From contig CAUJKA010000173.1 in NCBI GenBank assembly GCA_963204965.1, forward strand, positions 1-50,903: DNA of 50,903 bases. The letters run 5' to 3'. The position numbers and the translations under genes are program-made. Each line of letters opens with the position of its first letter. Positions within the stretch are counted from its first letter, which is position 1. A model generated the notes under the pieces. The model saw only the letters and a list, made by a program, of their open reading frames with translations. It did not search any database and was not told the origin of the DNA. This document shows positions 26,856-34,913 of this stretch, piece by piece. This DNA is from Planctomycetota bacterium (GTDB lineage Bacteria; Planctomycetota; Planctomycetia; Pirellulales; Pirellulaceae).

Positions 26856-26971
26856 GTGGCACGCTCAGAAGTTGTTGACCGAAGCGCAGCGAGGCAACTG
26901 ATGGGCGTGGAGACACGTGTGCAGCGGATGATTACAAGAAGTCCAACCAAGCCACGCTCTTCGAGGCTTGC
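26856..26971 (-). repeat. Right arm of a 116-bp inverted repeat
   Basis: It begins GTGGCACGCTCAGAAGTTGT and ends GCTCTTCGAGGCTTGC. Its reverse complement aligns with 24908-25023 along the whole length, best over the 54 bases nearest the genes. Confidence 0.85.
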
Positions 26972-27022
26972 AAATTCGTTGATAGTGTTGCGGGGAATTG
27001 TTTGCTGCATAAGTTAATCGCA

Positions 27023-27129
27023 CTGGTGTGTTGCGCATGCGGGTAAGTTTGGAAAGCAGTGCGAATTGATGTGCAGTGATTCTTTTGTAGCAGAGTTGGC
27101 TTGTAGAACGCATGCTGCACACACCCTAC
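27023..27129. repeat. Partial copy of the GTAGGGTGTGTGCAG palindromic repeat
   Basis: It starts CTGGTGTGTTGCGCATGCGG and ends GCTGCACACACCCTAC, the same borders as copy C of the array at 13841-14526, with a more divergent interior. Its right end overlaps the mqnD stop: the TAG of that gene is the complement of the CTA in CCCTAC. Confidence 0.7.
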
Positions 27130-27974
27130 GAAGAAGCGTTCCAAACGGAAAGAGGCGGGCTGTTCTGGGCAATCAAGCCGACTTGTTTGGCGCGACGATT
27201 TAGTTCGTCGAGGGCTTGTGAGCCTGTCGTTCCGAGATCGATCGTCCAGTCATTCACGTAGAGTTCAACGTGTTTCATTAGTACGGTGTCGTCAAACTCT
27301 TGTGCGTAACGACGCATGGTGGGTAGAGCCGATGAAGGATTGGCGCGTGCGTAGTTCAATGAATCGAGAATCACGGACTGAACGCGGCCAATTATGGAAT
27401 CGCCGAGCTGCTTTGCGGCGAGAATGCCACCTAGCGGCAGCGGGCATTTTGTTTCTGCTTCCCAGCGAGTCCCCAGATCTTCCACTAGTCCCAGGCCTTC
27501 TTGTTGCCATGTGAAGCGTCCCTCGTGAATGCAAACGCCAAAGTCTGCTTGGCCGTTCTGAAGCATAGGCATGACTTTGGAAAATACCACGTGTTCGACT
27601 CGCGTTGTTTGTGGATAGAACAACGCAAACAGCAGCGCTGCAGTCGTGTCTTTGCCTGGGCATAAGGTCAGTTGGGACATCTCGCTGGGGCAATTTCCAT
27701 TCTGCGCGGAAAGCAAAAGTGGTCCGACGCCAAATCCTAAAGCTGAACCGCTGGGTAGGACTAACATGCGATCCGTCCAACGCAGCGCGGCATGGAAACT
27801 GGCTTTGGCAACATCGAACTCACCTCGATCAATTCCGTCGTTGAGCTCTTGGATGTCCATCAACTGAATTTGGAAATCCAACCCTTGCCAATCGACCAAC
27901 CGTTCCATCAAAGCGCTAAATGCAAAGGTGTCGTTGGGGCAGGTGGAAATTGCCAGTCTAATTCTTGTGGTCAT
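27126..27974 (-). CDS. mqnD: 1,4-dihydroxy-6-naphthoate synthase (menaquinone, futalosine pathway)
   Basis: A 282-residue MqnD protein, periplasmic-binding-protein fold, that converts cyclic de-hypoxanthine futalosine to 1,4-dihydroxy-6-naphthoate. The family start LAISTCPNDTFAFSALMERL is clear, followed by DIQELNDGIDRGEFDVAKAS, the glycine-rich GSALGFGVGPLLL, ICIHEGRFTW-like VCIHEGRFTWQQEGL and a late LPLGGILAAKQ. The frame is open 42 codons upstream, but the MTTRIRLAISTCPN start at 27974 follows GAGGAAG. It overlaps mqnB by 17 bases, so the two are translationally coupled. Its stop codon is formed by the end of a palindromic repeat. Confidence 0.95.
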   Translation of the reverse strand: MTTRIRLAISTCPNDTFAFSALMERLVDWQGLDFQIQLMDIQELNDGIDRGEFDVAKASFHAALRWTDRMLVLPSGSALGFGVGPLLLSAQNGNCPSEMSQLTLCPGKDTTAALLFALFYPQTTRVEHVVFSKVMPMLQNGQADFGVCIHEGRFTWQQEGLGLVEDLGTRWEAETKCPLPLGGILAAKQLGDSIIGRVQSVILDSLNYARANPSSALPTMRRYAQEFDDTVLMKHVELYVNDWTIDLGTTGSQALDELNRRAKQVGLIAQNSPPLSVWNASS

Positions 27975-28680
27975 TGGCTTCCTCGATCTGTTGGCAAACC
28001 AGTGCGATTGCTGATCGCATTGCATCCATGGTTTTCCAACGCTTGTGTTCCCGATCCCCTGCTCTGTTCGAAATTCCACGAATGATGCGCAGTGGAACAT
28101 TCATTGACTGACATGCGCGAGCCACCGAAAAGGCTTCCATGTCTTCAGCTTGGCAATCTGGAAACTTGAGCAGTTTCTGTTTCGCCTCCTGGGCGTTGGC
28201 CGAAGCGGCTGTGGTGCTGAGCAGCGATCGAGCTGGGGTAAGCGGAGTTAAGCTAATACGCTCTTGCATGCCGTTACCCAGCGACGACGACCATCCAAGT
28301 TCGTTGACCGATTGATAATGCTCCGCGGCTCCGACGCCAATCCCGTAGCAGCAAACTTCGGAAAACTCGTAAGCCTGGCCAACGATCAGTTCATCAACAT
28401 AGCTTCCCGCAATTCCCACTAGCCAGACTTGCTGTGGCCGATGAGCGTGCACAAGCTCAAGAGTTCGAATCGCCGATTCAATCAACCCAATTCCACAAAT
28501 TTGAACTTCAACCGAGCGCTGTATTAAGGCATCGATCTTGGTCGCAGCGAGCTGCCTTTCGAATTCCGTCGGGATCAGAATTAGATGCCGAAGGCCACTA
28601 CTTTGATTGGGTTGATTCGACAAGTAGGCTCTCGTCAGGCTGGAGTGCTTCTCAATGCATAATTGATTATTACCAGTCAA
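27958..28680 (-). CDS. mqnB: Futalosine hydrolase
   Basis: A nucleosidase of the MTA/SAH phosphorylase fold, about 240 residues, that removes hypoxanthine from futalosine. Evidence is LILIPTEFERQLAA, QICGIGLIESAIRTLEL, VWLVGIAGSYVDELIVGQAY, the substrate-site segment CQAEDMEAFSVARAC with the conserved Glu-Asp-Met-Glu, and the late IRGISNRAGDREHKRW with its Asp. The start is uncertain: the open frame begins at a TTG at 28680, and the first 30 residues before HLILIPTE are not typical, so translation may begin slightly downstream. It is directly upstream of and overlaps mqnD. The other pathway genes (mqnA, mqnC, mqnE) are not in this window. Confidence 0.9.
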   Translation of the reverse strand: MTGNNQLCIEKHSSLTRAYLSNQPNQSSGLRHLILIPTEFERQLAATKIDALIQRSVEVQICGIGLIESAIRTLELVHAHRPQQVWLVGIAGSYVDELIVGQAYEFSEVCCYGIGVGAAEHYQSVNELGWSSSLGNGMQERISLTPLTPARSLLSTTAASANAQEAKQKLLKFPDCQAEDMEAFSVARACQSMNVPLRIIRGISNRAGDREHKRWKTMDAMRSAIALVCQQIEEANDHKN

Positions 28681-28828
28681 TTATAGCTGTGGAGTACAGG
28701 GCCTGCCGAGGGGCACGAATCCGGTTTTCAAAGCAACTCTGCGATGCACAATGAGCCCTTGGCTAGTTACAATGGCCAGTTGAAGGTTTACTGAATTCTA
28801 CTTTCCAGAGACTCCGGCGGTTCAAGCT

Positions 28829-31129
28829 ATGGTTCACTTCACTAATCACTCCGTCGTTCGCATAGTGGTGCGCTCCTTCGCATTGACTCTTTCTATCTTG
28901 GTGATTTGTCCTTCAGTCAGGGCGGAAGAGATCTTTGTTGAAGCCGAAGCCTTTCAAAAGCATGGTGGCTGGTCGCTCGACACGCAGTTCATTCAAGAGA
29001 TGGGCTCGCCCTATCTGCTGGCGCACGGATTGGGTAAGCCAGTTGCGGATGCGGTGACTGAAATTCGCGTGGCCCAAAGCGGCAAGTATCGACTGTGGGT
29101 TCGCACCAAAGACTGGGTTGCTCGATGGAAGGCGACGGGGGCTCCTGGCCGGTTTCAAGTTGCCATCAATGGAAAGACTGTAAGCAACGACTTTGGTACT
29201 CAAGGTGAGCAATGGCAATGGCAAGATGGTGGTGTTGTTGAGCTGGCTGCGGGAGCTGCGGAACTGCGATTGCTAGACAAGACTGGCTTTGATGGGCGAT
29301 GCGATGCGATCTGGTTGACCACCGACTTGACTGCCAAGCCCGATAACGACTCAAGCGTTCTTTCCCCATGGCGGAGATCACAACTGAAGTTATCGCCACA
29401 ACCGCAGACTCGTGGCAGCTACGACTTGGTTGTTGTCGGCGGCGGCTACGCTGGTATCGCTGCTTCGCTATCGGCGGCTCGGATGGGTTGCAAAGTCGCC
29501 TTCATTCAAGATCGCTTAGTCCTTGGAGGAAACGGATCCAGCGAAGTGCGAGTCTGGTCGATGGGGTTGATTCGTCGAGGCCGATATCCGCGGATTGGTG
29601 AAATCGTGGAAGAGTTTTGTGATCACGCCACCAAGAGTCCTGGCCGCGAGGAAGAGTTTGGCGATGCGATCAAGGAACAACTAGTCCGCGCGGAAAAGAA
29701 CATCGATCTGTTTCTCGGACATCATGCCTTCGCCGTGGACAAGAAAGGCGATGCGATCGACGCTGTCTGGGCCTTTGACGTCAAGTCGGCCTCGCCGGTC
29801 CGCTTCACTGGCAAGTTGTTCGCAGACTGTACCGGGCACGCTTGGATCGGATATTGGGCCGGTGCTGATTGCGAATACACTCCGATGGGTCGCATGGGGA
29901 TGAGCAATATGTGGCGATGGGAAGATCGTGATGCTCCACAGACTTTCCCTGAAACTCCTTGGGCCTTGCAGATGACGATGGATGATTTTCCTTACCCCCG
30001 CGATAACCATGGACAATGGTTTTGGGAGAGTGGCTTTGATAAGGATGCCTTGCAGGACGCCGAGGCGATTCGCGATTGGAATTTACGCGCAGTCTTCGGA
30101 GCCTTTTCAGCGATGAAACGCGGCGAACAAGCTGACAAGCACGTGAAGTCCAGCTTGGAGTGGGTGGCTTTTGTCGGAGGTCCACGCGAAAGCCGCAGAA
30201 TCATGGGCGATGTCGTTCTTTCGCAGGATGACATCGTATCGAAGAAGGATTTCTCAGATGGTTGCGTCCCCAGCACTTGGTCGATCGACTTGCACTATCC
30301 GAAAAAAGAGTTCTCCATCAAGTTCGCGGACAACCCCTTCATCTCGATTGCCGAACATGATCGTCGCATCGATCGCAACTATGGCTACCCAGTTCCCTAC
30401 CGATGCTTTTACTCTCGCAACATTCCGAATCTATTCATGGCTGGTCGTTGTATCAGCGTAACGCATGAAGCCCTAGGAACCACTCGCGTCATGAAGACGT
30501 GTGGAATGATGGGGGAAGTTGTTGGCAAAGCGGCTTCGTTGTGCGTCAAGCATGATTGTGGGCCTCGAGCTGTTTACGATAGTCACCTGAGCGACTTAAT
30601 CGAACTGTTGCACATGCCTGGCAAGGCGCGACGAGCCACGGTGAATGACAAGATCGATATTCCTGCAGATGCTATGCCGCTTGCTAGTCCGTATGGACCA
30701 ATTCCGGGAGTCGATCCGGGTTCGTTGCCTGGAATTGTGGTCGATGATCGACAAGCTGAACTCAACGGAACCTGGACCGAAGGCGAAGGCTTAAAAGGTT
30801 TCATCGGTTGGGGTTACAGATACGCTTCCCCAGGATCTCAGAATCAAGCAAAGTTCACTTTAACCAACATCAAGCCTGGCAAATATAAAGTGCGTGTGGC
30901 TTATCAGCCGCATGAGAATCGCTCGAAGGAGGCTCCAGTTGTCATTGAGTATGGAAACCAGCGCCTTGCTAAGTCTGTCGATCAGCAGGCTGCTCCGCCA
31001 GAAGACAACGTTTGGATTACCTTGGAGACAGTGAACTTGAAAGCCGATGAAACCGTCCTGGTTGTGTTCTCTGGCCCTAAAAGCGGATTGGTTCACATCG
31101 ATGCAGTCCAGTTGTTGCCAGTTCCTTAA
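28829..31129 (+). CDS. Secreted FAD-dependent oxidoreductase with flanking sugar-binding-like domains
   Basis: A 766-residue exported protein. It has a signal sequence (residues 1-32, ending SVRAEE) and then a beta-sandwich domain resembling a carbohydrate-binding module (EAEAFQKHGGWSLD..., about 35-165). An FAD-dependent oxidoreductase domain follows from about 198, with YDLVVVGGGYAGIAASLSAA as the dinucleotide-binding fold and VLGGNGSSEVRVWSMGL, of the PF12831 type. The C-terminus (about 660-766) is another beta domain resembling the golvesin C-terminal type. Such proteins are abundant in planctomycetes and are thought to act on complex polysaccharides. The enzyme substrate is unknown. It is a single gene. 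Confidence 0.88.
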   Translation: MVHFTNHSVVRIVVRSFALTLSILVICPSVRAEEIFVEAEAFQKHGGWSLDTQFIQEMGSPYLLAHGLGKPVADAVTEIRVAQSGKYRLWVRTKDWVARWKATGAPGRFQVAINGKTVSNDFGTQGEQWQWQDGGVVELAAGAAELRLLDKTGFDGRCDAIWLTTDLTAKPDNDSSVLSPWRRSQLKLSPQPQTRGSYDLVVVGGGYAGIAASLSAARMGCKVAFIQDRLVLGGNGSSEVRVWSMGLIRRGRYPRIGEIVEEFCDHATKSPGREEEFGDAIKEQLVRAEKNIDLFLGHHAFAVDKKGDAIDAVWAFDVKSASPVRFTGKLFADCTGHAWIGYWAGADCEYTPMGRMGMSNMWRWEDRDAPQTFPETPWALQMTMDDFPYPRDNHGQWFWESGFDKDALQDAEAIRDWNLRAVFGAFSAMKRGEQADKHVKSSLEWVAFVGGPRESRRIMGDVVLSQDDIVSKKDFSDGCVPSTWSIDLHYPKKEFSIKFADNPFISIAEHDRRIDRNYGYPVPYRCFYSRNIPNLFMAGRCISVTHEALGTTRVMKTCGMMGEVVGKAASLCVKHDCGPRAVYDSHLSDLIELLHMPGKARRATVNDKIDIPADAMPLASPYGPIPGVDPGSLPGIVVDDRQAELNGTWTEGEGLKGFIGWGYRYASPGSQNQAKFTLTNIKPGKYKVRVAYQPHENRSKEAPVVIEYGNQRLAKSVDQQAAPPEDNVWITLETVNLKADETVLVVFSGPKSGLVHIDAVQLLPVP

Positions 31130-31249
31130 CGCGGAAGGGCTTTTTCATAACCCGCTGCGTTAGCGAGGGACATCTTGGGCTTGCCAGATAACGTCGGAAA
31201 AGTCAGTCCTTCGCGAACTGTTGCGAAAGAGAAAGATGCGCTCATTAGT

Positions 31250-32446
31250 ATGGAATCGACAAACCAGTTCGCCAAACATTGGAAGTTTGCTGAAGGTCTA
31301 ACGTTTCTGAATCACGGTTCCTTTGGTGCGGCGCCAACCGTAGTTCTCAAGGCGCAGCGCGAGTTTCAAGATCAACTGGAATCAGATCCGATTGCCTTTT
31401 TGGCTCCAGAAAGAAGCCTTGAGCCCAAGCTGGATTACGTGCGTCAGTGTCTCGCTGAACTCTTGGGAGCGTCTTTCGATCGACTGGCCTTTGTCCGCAA
31501 TGCAACGGATGGAGTCAACGCTGTCCTGCGTTCGTTTCCCTGGAATGAGGGCGACCAGATCGTTGTGACCTCGCATGGTTACAACGCTTGCACGAATGCT
31601 GCGAAATTTGTGGGTTCTCAGTTTGGCGTGGAGGTCGTTTCTGCCGATGTGCCCTTCCCTTTGGCAAGCGAAACGCAAGTCGTCGAGGCTATTGAGCACG
31701 CGATCACCGCCAAGACTCGGCTGTTGCTGATCGATCATGTGACCAGTCCGACTGGATTGGTATTTCCAATTCAAGCGATCATAGAACTGGCGCATCGCAA
31801 AGGCGTTCGAATCTTGATTGACGGAGCCCACGCGCCGGGAATGCTGCCTCTGAAGCTCGACCGATTGGGCGCCGATTATTACACGGCGAATCACCATAAA
31901 TGGCTGTGTGGCCCGAAAGTCTCAGGCTTTCTTTACGTCGCGCCGCAGTGGCAAGAAGAAGTTCGACCCACAGTGATCAGTCATGCTGCGAATCGACCGC
32001 GACCGAATCGATCGCGATTCTTAGCCGAGTTTGACTGGACGGGCACCTTTGATCCGACTCCATTACTGGCCTTGCCGACTGCGATCGAGTTTCTAAGTCA
32101 ACTTTATTCGGGCGGATTCGAACAGCTCATGCGGGAGAATCGTGAAAAGGCACTTGCTGGTCGGCGGAACATTTTGGATAGACTAGCCATCGATTGTCCA
32201 GCTCCGGAATCGATGATCGGAAGTCTAGCTGCGGTCCTGTTGCCGGCTTCAAGCTTTCGCCGCGAAAGGCTTGAGCTCCTGAAGAGTCATCTATACGACG
32301 ACTATCGTATTGAACTGCCCGTGTTCCAATCCCCTATCGGGCCGGACTCAGGAGATTGGATTCTGCGAATTTCGATGCAAGTTTACAATGAACTATCGCA
32401 GATTGAAAAGCTGTTGGATGCAGTTCAATCTATATTGAATGGCTAG
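31250..32446 (+). CDS. Class V aminotransferase family PLP enzyme (isopenicillin-N epimerase-like)
   Basis: A 398-residue fold-type I PLP enzyme from the ATG at 31250. Motifs are FLNHGSFGAAP at the start, NATDGVNAVLRSF, TSHGYNACTNAAKF, LLIDHVTSPTGLVFP, the aspartate segment ILIDGAHAPGMLPL and the PLP lysine in TANHHKWLCGPKVSGF. This family includes isopenicillin-N epimerase-like and cysteine desulfurase-like enzymes; a desulfurase catalytic Cys loop is not obvious, so an epimerase/aminotransferase assignment is preferred. The reading frame is open from a TTG at 31175, but the family alignment begins at MESTNQFAKHW. Confidence 0.85.
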   Translation: MESTNQFAKHWKFAEGLTFLNHGSFGAAPTVVLKAQREFQDQLESDPIAFLAPERSLEPKLDYVRQCLAELLGASFDRLAFVRNATDGVNAVLRSFPWNEGDQIVVTSHGYNACTNAAKFVGSQFGVEVVSADVPFPLASETQVVEAIEHAITAKTRLLLIDHVTSPTGLVFPIQAIIELAHRKGVRILIDGAHAPGMLPLKLDRLGADYYTANHHKWLCGPKVSGFLYVAPQWQEEVRPTVISHAANRPRPNRSRFLAEFDWTGTFDPTPLLALPTAIEFLSQLYSGGFEQLMRENREKALAGRRNILDRLAIDCPAPESMIGSLAAVLLPASSFRRERLELLKSHLYDDYRIELPVFQSPIGPDSGDWILRISMQVYNELSQIEKLLDAVQSILNG

Positions 32447-32458
32447 CTGTACGACCGA

Positions 32459-33118
32459 TTAAGGATTCTTCGGGTCAACAACTTTGGGTGGTTCCGCTGC
32501 TGGGTTGCCAAGTTGGTAATCCCGAATTGGTCCACCTTGGACAAAGACTAGAGGAGCACCCTGAGGTCGACCGGTGGATTCTGCATTGCGATCCCAAGGA
32601 ACCGCATAAGCCGCGAACATTCCTGTGGTAAGGTCGGTAACGTAGATCAAACTGTTTCCTGGGCGAGCTCCACCCGAACTAGCTCGATGCGCAATTGCGC
32701 CCGTGACCATCAGATACCGAGAGTTCTTTCCGGTGTTACCCAGTTGAGCTCGTACATTAGTGAAGTAGCGTGCACCAAATCGCCCTGTGCGTGGATAATA
32801 GACCAGGCACTGAAGATCGCCGGTGTTGAAATCAAGGAAGAAAACTCCTTCCGAATCATCGCTAATTGGTCCTGATGCCACGGCGAGCGTATCGGACGAA
32901 TCCGATGACGATGCGGCTAACGGCAATGGCAAGCTATTCGTTGCCTGGCTCCTGCCGACGTACAAACCTACTAGCAGAGCTAGGCTACAGCCGATGCCGC
33001 TGGCTAGGCAAAGAGCAAATGTCTTCGCGCAAATGCGTGATGACGAATTGGCTGTGGAAGTTGGTGGTTGAGGTGTTGAGGTAAGCGAAGGTGCCAAGCT
33101 GTCAACATTTTGACTCAT
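32459..33118 (-). CDS. Membrane-anchored conserved planctomycete protein
   Basis: A 219-residue protein with a Ser/Thr/Pro-rich N-terminus, one transmembrane segment (about 30-55, FALCLASGIGCSLALLVGL) and an extracytoplasmic remainder of strands. That part contains GVFFLDFNTGDLQCLVYYPR, IYVTDLTTGMFAAYAVPW and a Pro-rich tail. The beta-strand pairs (FFLDFNTG, IYVTDLTTG) suggest a small propeller-like or repeat fold. Function unrecognised. The frame could begin four codons earlier at 33130; the ATG at 33118 with GGA seven bases before is preferred. Confidence 0.65.
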   Translation of the reverse strand: MSQNVDSLAPSLTSTPQPPTSTANSSSRICAKTFALCLASGIGCSLALLVGLYVGRSQATNSLPLPLAASSSDSSDTLAVASGPISDDSEGVFFLDFNTGDLQCLVYYPRTGRFGARYFTNVRAQLGNTGKNSRYLMVTGAIAHRASSGGARPGNSLIYVTDLTTGMFAAYAVPWDRNAESTGRPQGAPLVFVQGGPIRDYQLGNPAAEPPKVVDPKNP

Positions 33119-33275
33119 GATTGATTCCATTGGCTGCTATTAGAAGCGTTAAGGAAAGTGCCTGTAGATGATGCACTTAATCATAGCGACTTCTGAACGG
33201 CTGGCCAACGTGAATTGGACTGCGTAAGGCGGGCGGACTTTGCCGGTTAAGCTTGCCTGCCTTAAATCGGTGCAA

Positions 33276-34385
33276 CTAAAGCCAAGCTTGCATGTTGCGC
33301 TTAATCTTGATCGCAGAAGAAATGCCTCGTGAGGCAAGGCTGGGCGGTAGCAAGATCGATTTGCTAAGAGAAACCGGTGAGCAATGCCAGCCTTTCTTGT
33401 AGTGCTCGTCACCGCGGAGAAAATCAACGGATTTGATTCCACGTTCTATGGCGGTTCGCAGCATCAGGCTATTAATCATGTGGCCCGGCTCAAGGTCGAT
33501 CCGCTGAGTATCGAAGCCGGATTGATAGATGTACCAAGTCGCATCGCTTTGGAAGATCAAGAGCATTCCCAAGGTGCTTCCACCATGAAGCAGCCTTGCG
33601 ATAGAAGCCGAACCTTCGCTGGCCAAGTCGAGCGTCGCCGATTTGAGGAATTGTTCAAAGTTGGCATCAGCGAAAACTCCAGGCTGGCTGAGTTGCTGAC
33701 GACGAAGTTGGTGCAATCGAACAAACTCTGGCCAATGTTCGTTAACTTGTTGTGGATCGCTAACTAGTTCAAACGTCAACTCGCCGCGATCTGCCATTTG
33801 CGTTGCTCGTCGCGTCTTGCGGCGTCGAGACTTTGAAAGTAGCGATTCGTACTGCTTCCAATTGTTGGGAAGATCGATTCGCCAAGTGGATTCGATGGCG
33901 ACCGTGTCTTGCGTCCAACCGCGATCGACCAAGGTGTTAATAAAGGTTTGCCACTGCGGACAGCTTGGGCGATAGCCTTCGATTTCGATCGCCGTAGGAG
34001 CATCGAGAAACTTGCGGGGGTGCAGGGCGAACCATTTCGCGGTCGCTTGAGCTACATCAACTTCGCTACCAGGCTGACATGGTAGTTGGACATAGTCACT
34101 ACATACTTGCCCACTTCCGACAAGTCGCCACCAACCAATCCCCCGCGAGAACTGTTTGAACCAAGAGGATTGGCCTAAAAGTGCATCGTCTGAGTCCTTA
34201 ACCGCCAATGTGGTAAGACCGTCCGAGTAAACGCCTCGGCAATGTCTGTGAAAGTGCCGCCAGGCACTTTCAAGCCAATGGGATCGTTGCATAAAGCAAT
34301 CGGACGGAAACAAATCAAACGAAGGCCAATTTTCTTGTGAAATGGACTCGCATTGAAGTGCAGGTTGGGAACTGATAGTTGGCAT
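33276..34385 (-). CDS. BioF2/FemAB-like GNAT acetyltransferase
   Basis: A 369-residue protein. The C-terminal half is a GNAT domain of the BioF2-like type (PF13480): SKSRRRKTRRATQMADRGEL, then IARLLHGGSTLGMLLIF, YIYQSGFDTQRIDLEPGHMI, and SVDFLRGDEHYKKGWHCSPV, a region that is conserved in this group. Such enzymes transfer acyl or aminoacyl groups and are often linked to polysaccharide or envelope building. The frame is open to 34523, but MPTISSQ at 34385 with GGGAAG in front fits best. No operon partner is adjacent; the substrate is unknown. Confidence 0.8.
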   Translation of the reverse strand: MPTISSQPALQCESISQENWPSFDLFPSDCFMQRSHWLESAWRHFHRHCRGVYSDGLTTLAVKDSDDALLGQSSWFKQFSRGIGWWRLVGSGQVCSDYVQLPCQPGSEVDVAQATAKWFALHPRKFLDAPTAIEIEGYRPSCPQWQTFINTLVDRGWTQDTVAIESTWRIDLPNNWKQYESLLSKSRRRKTRRATQMADRGELTFELVSDPQQVNEHWPEFVRLHQLRRQQLSQPGVFADANFEQFLKSATLDLASEGSASIARLLHGGSTLGMLLIFQSDATWYIYQSGFDTQRIDLEPGHMINSLMLRTAIERGIKSVDFLRGDEHYKKGWHCSPVSLSKSILLPPSLASRGISSAIKIKRNMQAWL

Positions 34386-34754
34386 GATTCTTCCCGGCGG
34401 CAAAAGAATTCGGGCTTTAGCGACCGGAAACTCCGTCCGCTTGAATACAAACGCCAGGCGATTAAGGATAAATTGTCTTAAGGGTATGCCAAAAAACAAT
34501 CCATTCGACTTACTAGAAATCACGTTCGCCGTTTAAGAGAACCTGTTACAACTGCTACATTGCATCCAGCCTGACCGTAATGCAGGCCTGGTAACTGAAG
34601 TTCCACTCATTGCGGTTCGAGCTAATCGGAATAACCGGAAGGCTTGACCGCCAGAAATGGCGATTTGGATCTTAGTACGTTAATGGGTGTCCCAGTTCAT
34701 GCCCCACGCGGCTGTGAGGCATGGTGAGGCATGGGCTCCCTAAAAGCAAAAAGA
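34386..34754. other. Intergenic stretch, no gene seen
   Basis: It holds the probable 5' region of the acetyltransferase gene and, near 34715-34735, a small direct repeat of GAGGCATG. No gene or RNA is supported. Confidence 0.4.
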
Positions 34755-34900
34755 GTTTAACGGCAAGCCGCAGGGGACTGTGTCGATTGCTAAGTTCGGT
34801 AGCTCTAATTTTCCTCAGCGTCCGTGTTTCTTCTGGAATGGAAGAACAGTCGCCTGCGGCTTGCCGTTAAACAAAGAACAGTCGCCTTCGGCTTGCGTTT
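34755..34900. repeat. REP-like repeats: inverted pair plus a third copy (ACAGTCGCC family)
   Basis: The segments 34755-34781 (reverse strand) and 34846-34872 (plus strand) are inverted copies of ACAGTCGCCTGCGGCTTGCC followed by GTTAAAC, with a single mismatch over 27 bases, so they can form a hairpin with a loop of about 64 bases. A third, shortened copy (ACAGTCGCCTTCGGCTTGCG) follows at 34878-34900. A fourth lies at 42191-42217. Each copy contains an inner GCC...GGC mini-hairpin. It is placed next to the stop of the endonuclease/exonuclease/phosphatase gene, so it may act as a transcript end. Confidence 0.85.
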
Positions 34901-34913
34901 TGACAGAATTCTC

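Larger units (their letters stand above)
24908..26971. mobile_element. Candidate two-gene island between 116-bp inverted repeats
   Basis: The left arm 24908-25023 and right arm 26856-26971 are both 116 bp and inverted to each other. The best part is a near-identical stretch of about 54 bases with one substitution and a 3-base indel. Only two minus-strand genes, a DUF6572-like protein and a 425-residue unknown protein, lie between. No transposase and no target-site duplication can be seen. Each arm also contains its own hairpin, so the arms may instead be two independent copies of a REP-like repeat that happen to flank the genes. Confidence 0.4.

Noticed and set aside
26865..27144. Minus-strand open frames between the inverted repeat and mqnD
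   Set aside because: They lie in repeat DNA, have no Shine-Dalgarno and no family resemblance.
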